NCBI RefSeq assembly: GCF_029360705.1
Contig: NZ_JARKMX010000014.1
Coordinates: forward strand, 310,001 to 374,000
Direction of reading: 5' to 3'
DNA length: 64,000 bases
Source of the DNA: Paraflavitalea pollutisoli
GTDB taxonomy: Bacteria; Bacteroidota; Bacteroidia; Chitinophagales; Chitinophagaceae
Made by a program: the position numbers and the translations under genes. Below, one piece after another: positions 1 to 8,568 of this stretch. Position 1 is the stretch's first letter; each line of letters starts with the position of its first letter. The notes below the pieces were generated by a model. That model ran no database searches. It was not told where the DNA came from and saw nothing but the letters and a program-made list of their open reading frames with translations.

Positions 1-1
1 T

Positions 2-436
2 GTAAAGAACTTTATTGAAGATGGTCTGGCCTGGGAGCAATTGCCGGGGCTCGATGAACTGTCTTTTGGTATCTGGGAGGGTAAGCACAGCAAGGAAGAT
101 TGGATCAGCGCCTTCCGCGACATGAATACCAATTGGCAGGGCGGACAATGTGACCTGGCTTTTGAAAAAGGGGAAAGTCCCAACCAGGTGGCCGCACGCC
201 TGCAGGAAGCCATGGATATCATCCTTTCCAGGCCCCACGAAAAACGGGTACTCGTGTGTATGCATGGTCGTTCGTTGCTGGTACTGATGTGCCTGCTCAC
301 GCAATCACCGATCAGCCAGATGAGCAGCTTTGGTCATAGCAATACCTGTCTTTATCGTGTGTCTGTTAAGAACGGGCAGTTCACGATCATCGAGGCGAAT
401 GACATCCGTCACCTGGCGAACCCCGTGGAAGCCTAG
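2..436 (+). CDS. Histidine phosphatase family protein, 5' end outside window
   Basis: The reading frame is open from base 2, so the true start lies upstream of the window and only the C-terminal 144 residues are visible. The stretch GLDELSFGIWEGK matches the conserved 'E..fG.wEG' segment that follows the catalytic RHGE in phosphoglycerate-mutase-like phosphatases, and VLVCMHGRSLL carries the second catalytic histidine of this superfamily. The RHG motif itself would be in the missing part. Substrate cannot be told; family members act on phosphosugars, nucleotides or small phosphoesters, or on sixA/cobC-type substrates. A TTG at 41 is not a credible start because the homology continues upstream of it. 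Confidence 0.85.
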   Translation, partial: VKNFIEDGLAWEQLPGLDELSFGIWEGKHSKEDWISAFRDMNTNWQGGQCDLAFEKGESPNQVAARLQEAMDIILSRPHEKRVLVCMHGRSLLVLMCLLTQSPISQMSSFGHSNTCLYRVSVKNGQFTIIEANDIRHLANPVEA

Positions 437-567
437 CGGCATATACGCCAAAAAACTTGGCAAACCGCTGCCTGCAAGCTACCGCAGCAGCATAAACGCC
501 AATAAATAGACAAGAACATATCGCAATCAATCAGTTAGCTCTATTTTACCGCCACGTAGCCACCTCC

Positions 568-611
568 TTGCCTGCAACTTGCCTTCTTCTTGCCTGCACA
601 TTGCCTGCGCT
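568..611 (-). repeat. Four tandem 11-base repeats (TTGCCTGCNNN)
   Basis: Four consecutive 11-base units begin at 568, 579, 590 and 601. Each starts TTGCC; three of the four continue TTGCCTGC, and the second reads TTGCCTTCTTC. Read on the minus strand each unit ends AGGCAA. The third unit (TTGCCTGCACA) has a perfect 11-base inverted copy at 642-652, so a hairpin with a 41-base loop is possible. The period is close to one helical turn, which suits a protein-binding array. No function is known. Confidence 0.6.
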
Positions 612-915
612 CTCTATGTAAGACAGGCCTTTTGTAGAAGGTGTGCAGGCAATATGCAGACAATAAAGGGTAAATCAGGCGTTAATTCCGCTGCCAATCA
701 CCGCCTCATCACACAACATCGCTGCTAAATGCATTTAAAACCCGCCAGAATCTCCAAAAAAATCAAAACAGACCCAACCATTCATCCGAACATCAACTGG
801 CTAAAAAGGGCCTAGAATCGGTCTACAATTTTTAGTGAAAAAGTACCCGGTAAATTCGGGCATTTTAACCTTTTTTTTGATTAGCCAAATTATTTGGCAA
901 AACGTGTAAAAAAGC

Positions 916-948
916 AAAAAGGCCAGCAGTTAACCTGCCGGCCTTTTT
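916..948 (-). terminator. Intrinsic terminator after the DUF4374 gene
   Basis: The arms AAAAAGGCCAGCAG and CTGCCGGCCTTTTT pair with one A-C mismatch around a 5-base loop. A/T runs on both sides would let it stop transcription in either direction, and it sits 18 bases beyond the stop of the minus-strand lipoprotein gene. Confidence 0.75.
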
Positions 949-966
949 GCCCCTATCAGTAGCTAC

Positions 967-2190
967 TTATTTGATCTTTTCGAGGCGCAGGATATAGTCG
1001 ATACCACCGATGAACTCGGCTCCGGCTTTTAAACCGCCCGTAGCCGGATCATATTCCCAGATATAATCCTTGTCGGCGCTATTCACCGCAATATACGCCT
1101 TACCATCTTCCACGATCACGGCCTGTACCATACGCTCACCCTTGTCTGCAGGCAGGTCAAGTTTTTTGATAAACTGGCCGGTCTTCACGTTGATGACAGA
1201 GAAAGAATGTTCTGCATCGATCGACTCACCGGCAATACGCGTACGAACAATCGCCTGCCCATTGCCAATATACCACATCGCGGGGCCTTTACCATTGGAG
1301 GTCTTGGCAGAGAAGTCGAAATAGTAGCTGGCGTCGAGTGTCGTTTCACCGCTTTTGATGCGGTAAACCACCGAAGGAGAAGTGTAGTCGTAGTTGTACA
1401 CCGGATCGGTGATGAAATACAGGTCATTGTTCTCGTCGATGAAAGATGCCTGGGCATAGACGATCGGTCCGCCCGGTGTGGTGCTCCGAACATCGGTGAT
1501 CGTATTGTTGAGCGTCATGGCGGGATAGTTGACCACTGCAATGCTCATCTGCTTGTTGACCGGCATATTGGGGTACAGCGACCAATCGTCTGATACAAAC
1601 TGATAACCGATAAACAGTTTACCTGCCCGGTATTCGGCAAAACCAATGCTGTAGTTGGTAAAGGTGGCGCTGGGGAAGGCCGTAAAGGGCAGTTTCCCGT
1701 TGGTTACCGTCATATCCTTCACCTTCACGATCGAATAGCGGGCTTCGTTCACCTGCGTTTCTGTAGCACCCGTGCCGAAGATTACCAGTGTTTCGTTGTC
1801 CACCCATACATAAGAGCTCCAGTTGAGCCAGGTATAGGGTATCTCGCGGTCTACCACCACCGCCCCATTGGCTACATGGTATTTGCCAAAACGGCCGCTG
1901 CCGCTGTTGGCATGGTAGAAGAATCCGTCTTTCTGCAAAATATCCTGCGCGTATACCTTGCCGGTCATCTCGGCGCCATTGCCCTGTACGGTGATCGTGC
2001 CCGATGTGAGGGAAGGTACATTGGCGATATAATAGGCCGTATTGGGCCAGCTGCCTACGCAGACTACTGCAGCATATTGTCCTTCCTCTGGTTGATCACT
2101 GCCGTTGTTGTCGTCTTTTTTACAGCCAAACAGCGAAGCGACAGCCAGTGTAGCCAGCGCCAGGTTCCTGATAGCGAAAATTGGTTTCAT
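967..2190 (-). CDS. DUF4374-family lipoprotein (XusB-like)
   Basis: This 407-residue protein begins with a type II signal peptide whose lipobox ends SLFGC, so Cys23 would be lipidated, followed by an acidic, Asp/Asn-rich linker. The rest is a chain of beta-rich repeats of propeller type (SYVWVDNETLVIFGTG, AQASFIDENNDLYFITDP and similar), as in DUF4374 proteins. In Bacteroides thetaiotaomicron a lipoprotein of this kind (XusB) works with a TonB-dependent receptor and a PepSY inner-membrane protein in xenosiderophore use. Here it follows the receptor gene by 33 bases on the same strand and a terminator comes next, so it is the last gene of an iron-uptake operon. The link to siderophore binding is inferred from family and context. 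Confidence 0.82.
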   Translation of the reverse strand: MKPIFAIRNLALATLAVASLFGCKKDDNNGSDQPEEGQYAAVVCVGSWPNTAYYIANVPSLTSGTITVQGNGAEMTGKVYAQDILQKDGFFYHANSGSGRFGKYHVANGAVVVDREIPYTWLNWSSYVWVDNETLVIFGTGATETQVNEARYSIVKVKDMTVTNGKLPFTAFPSATFTNYSIGFAEYRAGKLFIGYQFVSDDWSLYPNMPVNKQMSIAVVNYPAMTLNNTITDVRSTTPGGPIVYAQASFIDENNDLYFITDPVYNYDYTSPSVVYRIKSGETTLDASYYFDFSAKTSNGKGPAMWYIGNGQAIVRTRIAGESIDAEHSFSVINVKTGQFIKKLDLPADKGERMVQAVIVEDGKAYIAVNSADKDYIWEYDPATGGLKAGAEFIGGIDYILRLEKIK

Positions 2191-2223
2191 GTTCTTGTTT
2201 ATTCAATTTATAAGTGAGCGTTG

Positions 2224-4599
2224 TTAGCGTAAGAAATAGCGGAACTTCATCGAGAAAGCCCTGCCTGGTTTTTGCAACCTGAAATTGTCGAAGGCCAGGT
2301 TGTCGGTGATGTTGCGGCATTCGGCAGAGATATTATACTTGCCTTCCTGTAGCGAATAGGTCAGTGTGGCATTGTGCACCACCTGCGTGGGGATGATCGA
2401 TTTACCGCTCGCACTGCCGAAAGCCTCCCAGGTCAGGTAAAACCAATGCACATATTGTGTATACCAGTTGAACTGCAGACGGGTGTGCTTGCCGATCAGG
2501 TCGTTTTTACCCAACCCCAGGCTCGCGTTGCCAAACAACCAGGGTTGGTTGGGTATCTTGTTCTTATAGGTAGCTTCGGGCGTATTGGAGGTCGTATTGC
2601 CAAACTTCGTCGTATTGATGGCGTGCTGGTAGGTCATGTTCACGTTCAACGACAGCAGGCTGCTGTACTCGTAGCGTACCTCGGCTTCCAGGCCGGTAAT
2701 GCGTACACTTGATTTGTTCTCGTTCTTCAAAGCCTTCGAACGCTGATCCGGCACCGGGTAAATGAAATCCACCGCCTTGCGGTAAAAGCCGGAAGCCTCC
2801 GCATAGAAGCGATGCTGTTCTTTCAGCGTCTTGCCATAATACATACCCACATTCACATTCTGGCTGTTCTCAGGGCGCAGATCCGGATTGGGTTGTACGT
2901 TGAGGCCATCCCCAAATACTTCATCCACTTCCTGCAGGCGGTACGCTTTTTCATAAGAAGCCTTTATCCCCCACTCCGGCAAGATCTTGTACCGGGTGGC
3001 AATGCCGTAGCCGTAGTTGGGCTGACTTTGGCTTACCGGGGTATATACATTGTTGATCCATTTATTGGTGGTCAGGTGCAGGCCATAGTATTTACCAAAG
3101 AAGGTATTCACCCAGCGTTTGTCGAGCAGCTCCTGTTGGTAGGCCAATCCGGCGATCTGCTTGTTGAGGATACCCGGTTGTGGATCGTCAGTCGCCACCA
3201 GCTCATTGTAACTTTCGTTCTTGATGCGATCGTACGTATAGTTGAAGTTGAGCGAGTGTTGATCATTGATGGCATAACTCAGGTTGATACGGGCAAACTG
3301 CTTGGGGCGGTTCATGCGCGACAGGCTTTTCACGCTGTTCATTTCCGAGGCGCTTTTGGTGGTCCAGCTGCCATCCCAGTAATACTGGCGAAACAGGGTA
3401 TCTGCCGTCCGGTAGCTGTCTTTCGACAGGGAGGCGAATACATTCAGGTTGAGTCCGTCGACGAACAGGTTGTTTTTCTTGTACCGCAGCGAGCCACTAT
3501 AGGCCTCACTTTCGCGGTTCACCTTACCATATACGATGGTCTGCTCGAAACCGGTTTGCAGGTCCTGCTTACCCTTCGAATAGCCACCCGCAACAAACAG
3601 CGCGTCGGCCCAGGATTTACCGGCCACTCCTACTTCCACCTGGCCCATGGCCGACTGGTATTGGTCATGAAAACGTTTGATATCGGTGCGTACGAAACTG
3701 GCGCCATTGAGATCGGTGATCTCGTCGCCTTTGCGCACACCGCCTTGCAATATCTCTACATCCTTCATCGTGTAGTTGTTGTCGGAGTAGTTGTAGAAGG
3801 CAGTGCCTTTTACCATGATACCCGTTTTGAGATGCGTGTACTGGCCGGTAAAAGAAGCGCGGTGCGTGTTGAAGGAACCAAGGCTGTAGCTGGCATCGAG
3901 GTAATTGCGCTGGTGCTGTGTGGTAATGATGTTGATGGCCCCGCCCATGGCATCCGAGCCGAGGTGCACGGGTACTACGCCTTTGTATACTTCGATACGT
4001 TCGGACAGGTTGACGGGAATATTGTTGAGCGACAGGGCGCTGCCCAATATATCGGTCGGCACCCCATCGATAAAGTATTTGACTGATTTACCAGAGAGGC
4101 CGTTGATCGAGAAATTGAAATTGGAACCTAGCCCACCCTGTTCGCGGATACGCACCCCGGTGGTGAGGTTGAGTACCTGGTTGATATCGGCCGTGGTATT
4201 GGCAAACTGTTTCGTCTCGACCACATTCACCGAAAATCCGGATTGCTTCGGCTCCTGTACCTTGCCGGCTGCGGTTACCTTCACAGTCTGCAGTTCCTGC
4301 TGCGACTTGATGAGCGTTACCGACAAGGCCGTTGTACCGGCTGCCAATATATGTGTCTGCGTAGCGTAACCCGCATAAGAAACAATGATCGTTACAGCCC
4401 CTTTGGCATCTTTAATTTCGAAGTAACCCCGTTTATCGGTCATGGTGCCCCGGTTGGTTTCGCGAATGATCACACTGGCACCTGCCACAGGGCCTTCGGC
4501 GTCCTTCACATAACCGCTGATGGTTGCCACAGTTTGTGCGTTTGTAAAAAAGGGAATACAATACAAGGCCAGTAAGCACAGGAAGGTACGTGCAGTCAT
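2224..4599 (-). CDS. TonB-dependent receptor, siderophore type
   Basis: The 791-residue product has a signal peptide ending near FFTNA, a carboxypeptidase-D regulatory-like domain (about residues 22-105, ISGYVKDAEGPVAGASV), a plug domain (about 120-225, with DGVPTDILG and a GAINIITTQ end) and a long beta-barrel ending in MKFRYFLR. It would sit in the outer membrane and import a ligand using TonB energy. The ligand is not visible from sequence. The neighbouring DUF4374 lipoprotein and PepSY-TM gene make a ferric siderophore the most likely cargo, rather than a SusD-paired glycan; no susD-like gene is present. A 186-base gap separates it from the upstream PepSY gene, so it may have its own promoter, though I could not find a clear TAnnTTTG there. 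Confidence 0.9.
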   Translation of the reverse strand: MTARTFLCLLALYCIPFFTNAQTVATISGYVKDAEGPVAGASVIIRETNRGTMTDKRGYFEIKDAKGAVTIIVSYAGYATQTHILAAGTTALSVTLIKSQQELQTVKVTAAGKVQEPKQSGFSVNVVETKQFANTTADINQVLNLTTGVRIREQGGLGSNFNFSINGLSGKSVKYFIDGVPTDILGSALSLNNIPVNLSERIEVYKGVVPVHLGSDAMGGAINIITTQHQRNYLDASYSLGSFNTHRASFTGQYTHLKTGIMVKGTAFYNYSDNNYTMKDVEILQGGVRKGDEITDLNGASFVRTDIKRFHDQYQSAMGQVEVGVAGKSWADALFVAGGYSKGKQDLQTGFEQTIVYGKVNRESEAYSGSLRYKKNNLFVDGLNLNVFASLSKDSYRTADTLFRQYYWDGSWTTKSASEMNSVKSLSRMNRPKQFARINLSYAINDQHSLNFNYTYDRIKNESYNELVATDDPQPGILNKQIAGLAYQQELLDKRWVNTFFGKYYGLHLTTNKWINNVYTPVSQSQPNYGYGIATRYKILPEWGIKASYEKAYRLQEVDEVFGDGLNVQPNPDLRPENSQNVNVGMYYGKTLKEQHRFYAEASGFYRKAVDFIYPVPDQRSKALKNENKSSVRITGLEAEVRYEYSSLLSLNVNMTYQHAINTTKFGNTTSNTPEATYKNKIPNQPWLFGNASLGLGKNDLIGKHTRLQFNWYTQYVHWFYLTWEAFGSASGKSIIPTQVVHNATLTYSLQEGKYNISAECRNITDNLAFDNFRLQKPGRAFSMKFRYFLR

Positions 4600-4785
4600 T
4601 GTTTTGATTACTGTTTAATTAGAATAGGTAGGCAGGCAAGGTTCGTGGGATAAGATCCTGATAAAATTTTTCCGGGTGCGAAGGTAATAGCACGCAAAAG
4701 TTATACAGGTACCAATCCGGAAAAACCGTTTACGCAGAAAGGAAATCTATGATCGTACAACCATCGCCATAGTATTGTGAGCCCA

Positions 4786-6390
4786 TTATACGACAGCTGG
4801 TACCGGCTTAGCCACAGCTTGCTTCACCGATGAGGTTGCCCGCGCCTGTTTCCGCTTCGCCAGCCACCAACAGATAAAGCTGCCCGATGCTACAAGGATC
4901 CAGAAGGTATCGATGAGTAGTATATCGTGGTAGTGCCGCCCATAACTCACCCAGGGCCAGTTGCCCGTCACGAGGCCATTGGTGACGGGTATACAGATAC
5001 CGATCACGGAACCTGCCAGCAGGCAATGACGGCAGATCTTATAAATGTCTTTCTGAAAGAGGAATCCGATACTGGTGGCCAGCCACAGCCAGAAATAAAA
5101 ATGATAGAGAAAAGGTTTACCGCCATCGGGGTACAACTTCACTGCAATAAACGCAGCGGCGGTCACCGGGAACATACTCATACAAACAGACAGGTATACC
5201 CGGGTAAGCCATAGATTGAATGCCCGTTTCTTCTCGGGTATATTGTTCTTTTGCCGGGCAACCAGCCAGATCAACACACCGGAGATGATGACAAAGCAAC
5301 TACAGATACCCAACAGAAAGTACATGATCTTGGTACCATAACCGCCGTACTCTCCAAAATGCAATTCGTACACAGCGTTCTCCACCACCTGCGCATAGTG
5401 GGGGCTCGAGGCGGGATCTTCTTCTTTCAGGATGGCACCGCTGGCGACGTCGAAAACCAGTTCGCCCCGGCTGTTGAACTGCTCCCCGCGTGGTAAGGCA
5501 CCACCTACATGCACCTGCATGCTGGCATCGCCGTAATTCAATACTTCTACGTGGTTGATGATGGCCCTGTCCCATTTTTTAGCAGCCAGGTCTACATAGT
5601 GGTTTAGGTCGGGTTGCGCGGCGGCTTGTTGTTTCATGGCCAGCTCGTGCGACCCATAACCCAGTGCCGACCACAGCGAATCCGTTTTACCGCCGTACTG
5701 CATCTGCACGGTCGGCTGGGTAAACAGCGGAAAACTGATGAGGAAATAAGCGCCTGTTACGGCAAAGACAAACAGGAAGGGAAAGGTGATCACACCGAGG
5801 GCGGTGTGGAGGTCGGTCCAAACGGTTTTCAGTTTCTCCCAGGGGCGAAAGATATAAAAGTTGGACACGATCTTCTGCCAATGTACCAGCAAGCCGGTAA
5901 TAAGGGCGAAGAGGAAAACAAAGGCGACACCACCCGCTATGTAGTAGCCGAGGGGAAAGCCTACCTCTGCAATATCATTTACCTGTGCGAGGAAGTGCAG
6001 GCGGTACAGGAACTCGCTCAGGTCGTATGAATCTTCGTATTTGGTAGCCTTGAAGGTTTCGGGATCGAGGTAAAAGAAGCCGCCTTCGGCTTTGTTGTGG
6101 ACGGTGTCTTTCGATTCGGACACATACACACCGATCTGGCGGGCATGTGGCTGCATACTGATCGATACCTCACGACCATAGAGGTTGTGTTTGGTAGCGA
6201 CGGTATCGATGACCTGGTTGAAATTGATGGAACGCCCCTCGAGATGTGGCATATTCTTTTGCCAGGCCGAGACTTCCGATTTAAAGAAAGAAAAAGAACC
6301 GGCAAAGAAGATCACGAACAGTACAGCGGAGATGATGATGCCGCTGATGGTATGGGTATGGAAATAAATATTGTAGCGCCTCAGGTTCAT
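4786..6390 (-). CDS. PepSY-associated TM-helix protein (XusC/PiuB-like)
   Basis: The 534-residue protein has an N-terminal membrane segment after FHTHTISG, a periplasmic PepSY region, the conserved DLHTALGV segment starting the second membrane block, and a YELHFGEYGG segment before the third membrane helix (IMYFLLGICSCFVIISGVLIW). These are the hallmarks of PepSY-TM proteins that pair with ferric-siderophore receptors and probably reduce or strip iron at the inner membrane. It is longer than minimal family members: after about residue 385 there are roughly four further hydrophobic segments. The start is 10 bases downstream of the preceding small gene's stop, which indicates co-transcription. 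The reductase role is inferred from the family. Confidence 0.85.
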   Translation of the reverse strand: MNLRRYNIYFHTHTISGIIISAVLFVIFFAGSFSFFKSEVSAWQKNMPHLEGRSINFNQVIDTVATKHNLYGREVSISMQPHARQIGVYVSESKDTVHNKAEGGFFYLDPETFKATKYEDSYDLSEFLYRLHFLAQVNDIAEVGFPLGYYIAGGVAFVFLFALITGLLVHWQKIVSNFYIFRPWEKLKTVWTDLHTALGVITFPFLFVFAVTGAYFLISFPLFTQPTVQMQYGGKTDSLWSALGYGSHELAMKQQAAAQPDLNHYVDLAAKKWDRAIINHVEVLNYGDASMQVHVGGALPRGEQFNSRGELVFDVASGAILKEEDPASSPHYAQVVENAVYELHFGEYGGYGTKIMYFLLGICSCFVIISGVLIWLVARQKNNIPEKKRAFNLWLTRVYLSVCMSMFPVTAAAFIAVKLYPDGGKPFLYHFYFWLWLATSIGFLFQKDIYKICRHCLLAGSVIGICIPVTNGLVTGNWPWVSYGRHYHDILLIDTFWILVASGSFICWWLAKRKQARATSSVKQAVAKPVPAVV

Positions 6391-6399
6391 CAGGATCGA

Positions 6400-6687
6400 T
6401 TAAAAGTAGTGTTGGTAGATATAAGGACTCATCAATACGACACAGGCCAGCAGGTACCAGCCCCAGACCTTCCAGCCATTGGTGGAGAGGAAGGCTACCA
6501 CCATCAGGGTGGCCCAGATGATATAGTTGGTGAAGTGCCCTGTCACGAACACGTCTTTCTTGGGCAGGAAGGACATGGTGCACTGCAAAAAGGCCAGTGA
6601 CACGAGATAACCGCCCAGGATGCCGGCGGAGATCTTCAGGGTTCTTTGCAGGGGCGAGGTGGTCAGGTATTTTTTATTGGCGGGCAT
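6400..6687 (-). CDS. Small membrane protein, DUF3649-like
   Basis: This 95-residue protein has three hydrophobic segments (ISAGILGGYLVSLAFLQCTM, YIIWATLMVVAFL and WGWYLLACVVLM). Short proteins of this plan lie between the receptor and PepSY genes in many iron-uptake clusters and are annotated as DUF3649 or 'iron uptake protein'. The assignment rests on position and topology rather than on a strong motif. The gene starts 3 bases after the preceding stop and ends 9 bases before the PepSY start, so the three genes form one tight operon. Confidence 0.6.
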   Translation of the reverse strand: MPANKKYLTTSPLQRTLKISAGILGGYLVSLAFLQCTMSFLPKKDVFVTGHFTNYIIWATLMVVAFLSTNGWKVWGWYLLACVVLMSPYIYQHYF

Positions 6688-6690
6688 GTA

Positions 6691-7080
6691 TCAGGCGAAT
6701 AAAGTTTCCAGTAAAATGGTTCCGGCAGCGAGCAAGGCAATATGCTTCAGTTTCAGGTATTGCAGGGGGGCGATCATCACGATGAGGGAGGCCGCCGCCA
6801 TGAGCAGCAACAGCGCCGTCAGGATGCCGACGCCGATGCCCAGCGATACAGCCAGTACGACAAAGGAAACCACGATCAGCGCCAATCCAGCGGCTTTGGC
6901 AACGGGCGGATGCGTTTGCAGCCACTGCTCAAAACGGCCGGTCGTGGATAACTTGGCTTTCCGGGAGGTATTGTACAGCATGAAGAACCCGGAGAAGCAA
7001 CTGAACATAGAGAACGAATAGATCATCAGCATTAGTAAATGGAGTGCAAAACAAGAAATGATGGCGATCAGTATTGTCAC
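6691..7080 (-). CDS. Small membrane protein, DUF3325-like
   Basis: The frame is open up to 7152, but the most sensible start is a GTG at 7080, which puts a membrane helix (VTILIAIISCFALHLLMLMI) directly at the N-terminus and gives 129 residues. Two further hydrophobic blocks follow (ALIVVSFVVLAVSLGIGVGI and ALLLLMAAASLIVMI). Size and layout resemble DUF3325 proteins, which accompany PepSY-TM and DUF3649 genes in iron-uptake clusters of other phyla. It is first in the operon. No Shine-Dalgarno or clear -7 motif was found in front, so the exact start is uncertain. Confidence 0.55.
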   Translation of the reverse strand: MTILIAIISCFALHLLMLMIYSFSMFSCFSGFFMLYNTSRKAKLSTTGRFEQWLQTHPPVAKAAGLALIVVSFVVLAVSLGIGVGILTALLLLMAAASLIVMIAPLQYLKLKHIALLAAGTILLETLFA

Positions 7081-7094
7081 ACACTTGTCAGTTT

Positions 7095-7110
7095 CCCTTA
7101 TTCGTAAGGG
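7095..7110. repeat. Perfect inverted repeat CCCTTA-TTCG-TAAGGG
   Basis: A 6-base-pair stem with a four-base TTCG loop lies 15 bases upstream of the proposed GTG start of the DUF3325-like gene, in the divergent region shared with the lipoprotein gene at 7249. It could be an operator or an RNA hairpin in a leader; nothing decides between these. Confidence 0.4.
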
Positions 7111-7196
7111 GATTTCCCGATAGCGTGTGGCAAGTGAAAGCAAGCGCAGCAATCCTCCTCCCCCATTTCACGACCCCTTTTCCCCAATTCATACCG

Positions 7197-7226
7197 ACGC
7201 GGGGTGGCCTGCAAGCCACCCCGCGT
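7197..7226. repeat. 12-base perfect inverted repeat before lipoprotein gene
   Basis: Arms 7197-7208 (ACGCGGGGTGGC) and 7215-7226 (GCCACCCCGCGT) pair perfectly around six bases. The right arm runs straight into TAATTTTG (7227-7234), which fits the Bacteroidota -7 promoter consensus TAnnTTTG for the gene starting at 7249. The hairpin therefore covers the place where a -33 box would be, as expected for an operator, but it could also be a terminator for read-through. Confidence 0.5.
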
Positions 7227-7248
7227 TAATTTTGTACAAAGTATAGTC

Positions 7249-7995
7249 GTGAACAACAAAATCGTTTTCGCCATTGCCGCCGCAGTAAGCGTCTTCGCCG
7301 CCTGCAGTAAATCGGATGGTCCTACGCAGCCTCCGGTCGCCGACCCCAAAGGCTTTACCATCGACCTGCAGTCATCGGCCGTATCCATGCCCAACATCGA
7401 TTCGGCCGACGTCATCTTCCGCCTCGTAGGCAGCAGCACGCGGGTCCAAGAGCGCCTCGTTAAAAAAGACAATAAGCTGATCGCGTCTACAAAAACTTTG
7501 ACACCGGGCACCTGGAATGCCGACGTGGAGATCTATACCAAAACGGTCAACCAACTCAGCCAGCAATACGTGCTCATCAAAGCGATCCTGATCGCCGATC
7601 AACCGCAAGACATCAGCATTGCGGGTCCCAGCGCCACCAATGGCAACGGATGGATAAAACGAAATGTAAAGTCAAGCGCCAACGGACAAGTGGTGATCCT
7701 CGTACCGGAAGATGTGTACGACAGCTGGTTTGAGTTCCGGTCGAAGACTGCAGCGAAATTATTGCTGGGCGTACAACGAGAAGCGATCAACGTGAATTAT
7801 GTAGTAGATGAGAAATCCTGGAGCTGCGCCAGCAATTGCCCGATGACGGAAGGTCGCCTGAACAACAACGCGCATTTTATGTCATTCACCGCAAACATCA
7901 TGACTTCCCCCTGGACGAGAAATTCGATCAGCATGGCCGTGATCAATGAAAAACAGGAAGTACTGCTGGAGTACGACAGAGATTGGATAAAATAA
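7249..7995 (+). CDS. Predicted lipoprotein of unknown function
   Basis: A GTG start at 7249 places a signal peptide at the N-terminus with lipobox VFAAC, giving a 248-residue lipoprotein; upstream in-frame codons from 7204 lie inside a strong hairpin and before the -7 element, so they are unlikely to be translated. The body is beta-rich (for example GFTIDLQSSAVSMPNIDSAD, AVINEKQEVLLEYDRDWIK) and shows no domain I recognise. It stands alone, divergent from the iron-uptake operon and convergent with the SRPBCC gene. Confidence 0.65.
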   Translation: MNNKIVFAIAAAVSVFAACSKSDGPTQPPVADPKGFTIDLQSSAVSMPNIDSADVIFRLVGSSTRVQERLVKKDNKLIASTKTLTPGTWNADVEIYTKTVNQLSQQYVLIKAILIADQPQDISIAGPSATNGNGWIKRNVKSSANGQVVILVPEDVYDSWFEFRSKTAAKLLLGVQREAINVNYVVDEKSWSCASNCPMTEGRLNNNAHFMSFTANIMTSPWTRNSISMAVINEKQEVLLEYDRDWIK

Positions 7996-8003
7996 ACGTA
8001 CTC

Positions 8004-8030
8004 CCGGGTGGCGGCCGTGCAGCCACCCGG
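8004..8030. terminator. Hairpin between convergent genes
   Basis: Arms CCGGGTGGC and GCCACCCGG pair perfectly over 9 bases with a 9-base loop. There is no T run on either side, so it is a weak terminator candidate. Its core repeats that of the hairpin upstream of the same gene. Confidence 0.4.
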
Positions 8031-8038
8031 CAACGCCA

Positions 8039-8476
8039 TTAGCTGGCGCCAATCATCGGCGCCAGTTTGTTTTGCAGATATTGTGTCCACGACGGCGCGC
8101 AGGAATCATAACATTCGATGTCGGGCGTCAGCCCCTCGTGCGTAAATACCAGTTCTGTTTGGCCGCCCTTTTCGGCAATGTCAAACCGCACCCTGGTGCC
8201 GGTCCACTCCGCAGGCTGCTGCAGGTAGTTGAGCGCACTGTGGGTGACCAGCCACACCACCCGCCGATCGGGTATCACTTCCACCAGCTTTTGCCGGGTC
8301 ACATGCAGCCCATCTGCCGCACTAAAAGTAAATTCATCGCCCTGCTGCTCCGTGCCCCCTTCCACATTTTCTGCATGATAGCCCGACCACCAGGCACGTA
8401 CATTCGTAATGGCTTTGAAAACTTGCTGTGGTGTTTGATCGGTCAGCAAGGTAAACGTAAAATCGGCGGTACTCAT
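8039..8476 (-). CDS. SRPBCC (START/AHSA1-like) domain protein
   Basis: The 145-residue protein opens with FTFTLLTDQTPQQVFKAITNVRAWW, the typical first strand and helix of the AHSA1/START fold, and has the expected WWSG, DRRVVW and F.I...GGQTELVFTHEGL elements. Such proteins bind hydrophobic ligands or act as chaperone co-factors; the substrate is unknown. It is a complete single-domain member, alone on the minus strand, cytoplasmic by lack of a signal peptide. Confidence 0.8.
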   Translation of the reverse strand: MSTADFTFTLLTDQTPQQVFKAITNVRAWWSGYHAENVEGGTEQQGDEFTFSAADGLHVTRQKLVEVIPDRRVVWLVTHSALNYLQQPAEWTGTRVRFDIAEKGGQTELVFTHEGLTPDIECYDSCAPSWTQYLQNKLAPMIGAS

Positions 8477-8568
8477 ACAATGTTAATTTTCGTAAAGCTA
8501 GGCTTCCTGCCCCGGTTTCACGGGGTGTGGTGTAGACATTGTTAAGGGCAGAAATGGACAATCCCGGA

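Larger units (their letters stand above)
437..966. other. 530-base 3'-3' intergenic region with repeats
   Basis: This gap lies between two convergent genes, so no promoter is needed here. It holds an array of four 11-base repeats (568-611), an inverted copy of the same unit (642-652), a small palindrome GCCAAA-TTA-TTTGGC (884-898) and a terminator hairpin (916-948). I see no reading frame worth calling. Confidence 0.7.

Noticed and set aside
568-611. CRISPR array
   Set aside because: Units are 11 bases and directly adjacent with no spacers, and no cas genes occur in the window.
2812-4086. 424-residue plus-strand open frame inside the TonB-dependent receptor gene
   Set aside because: It lies antisense to a gene with clear family motifs, shows no recognisable domain and is explained by codon bias of the real gene.
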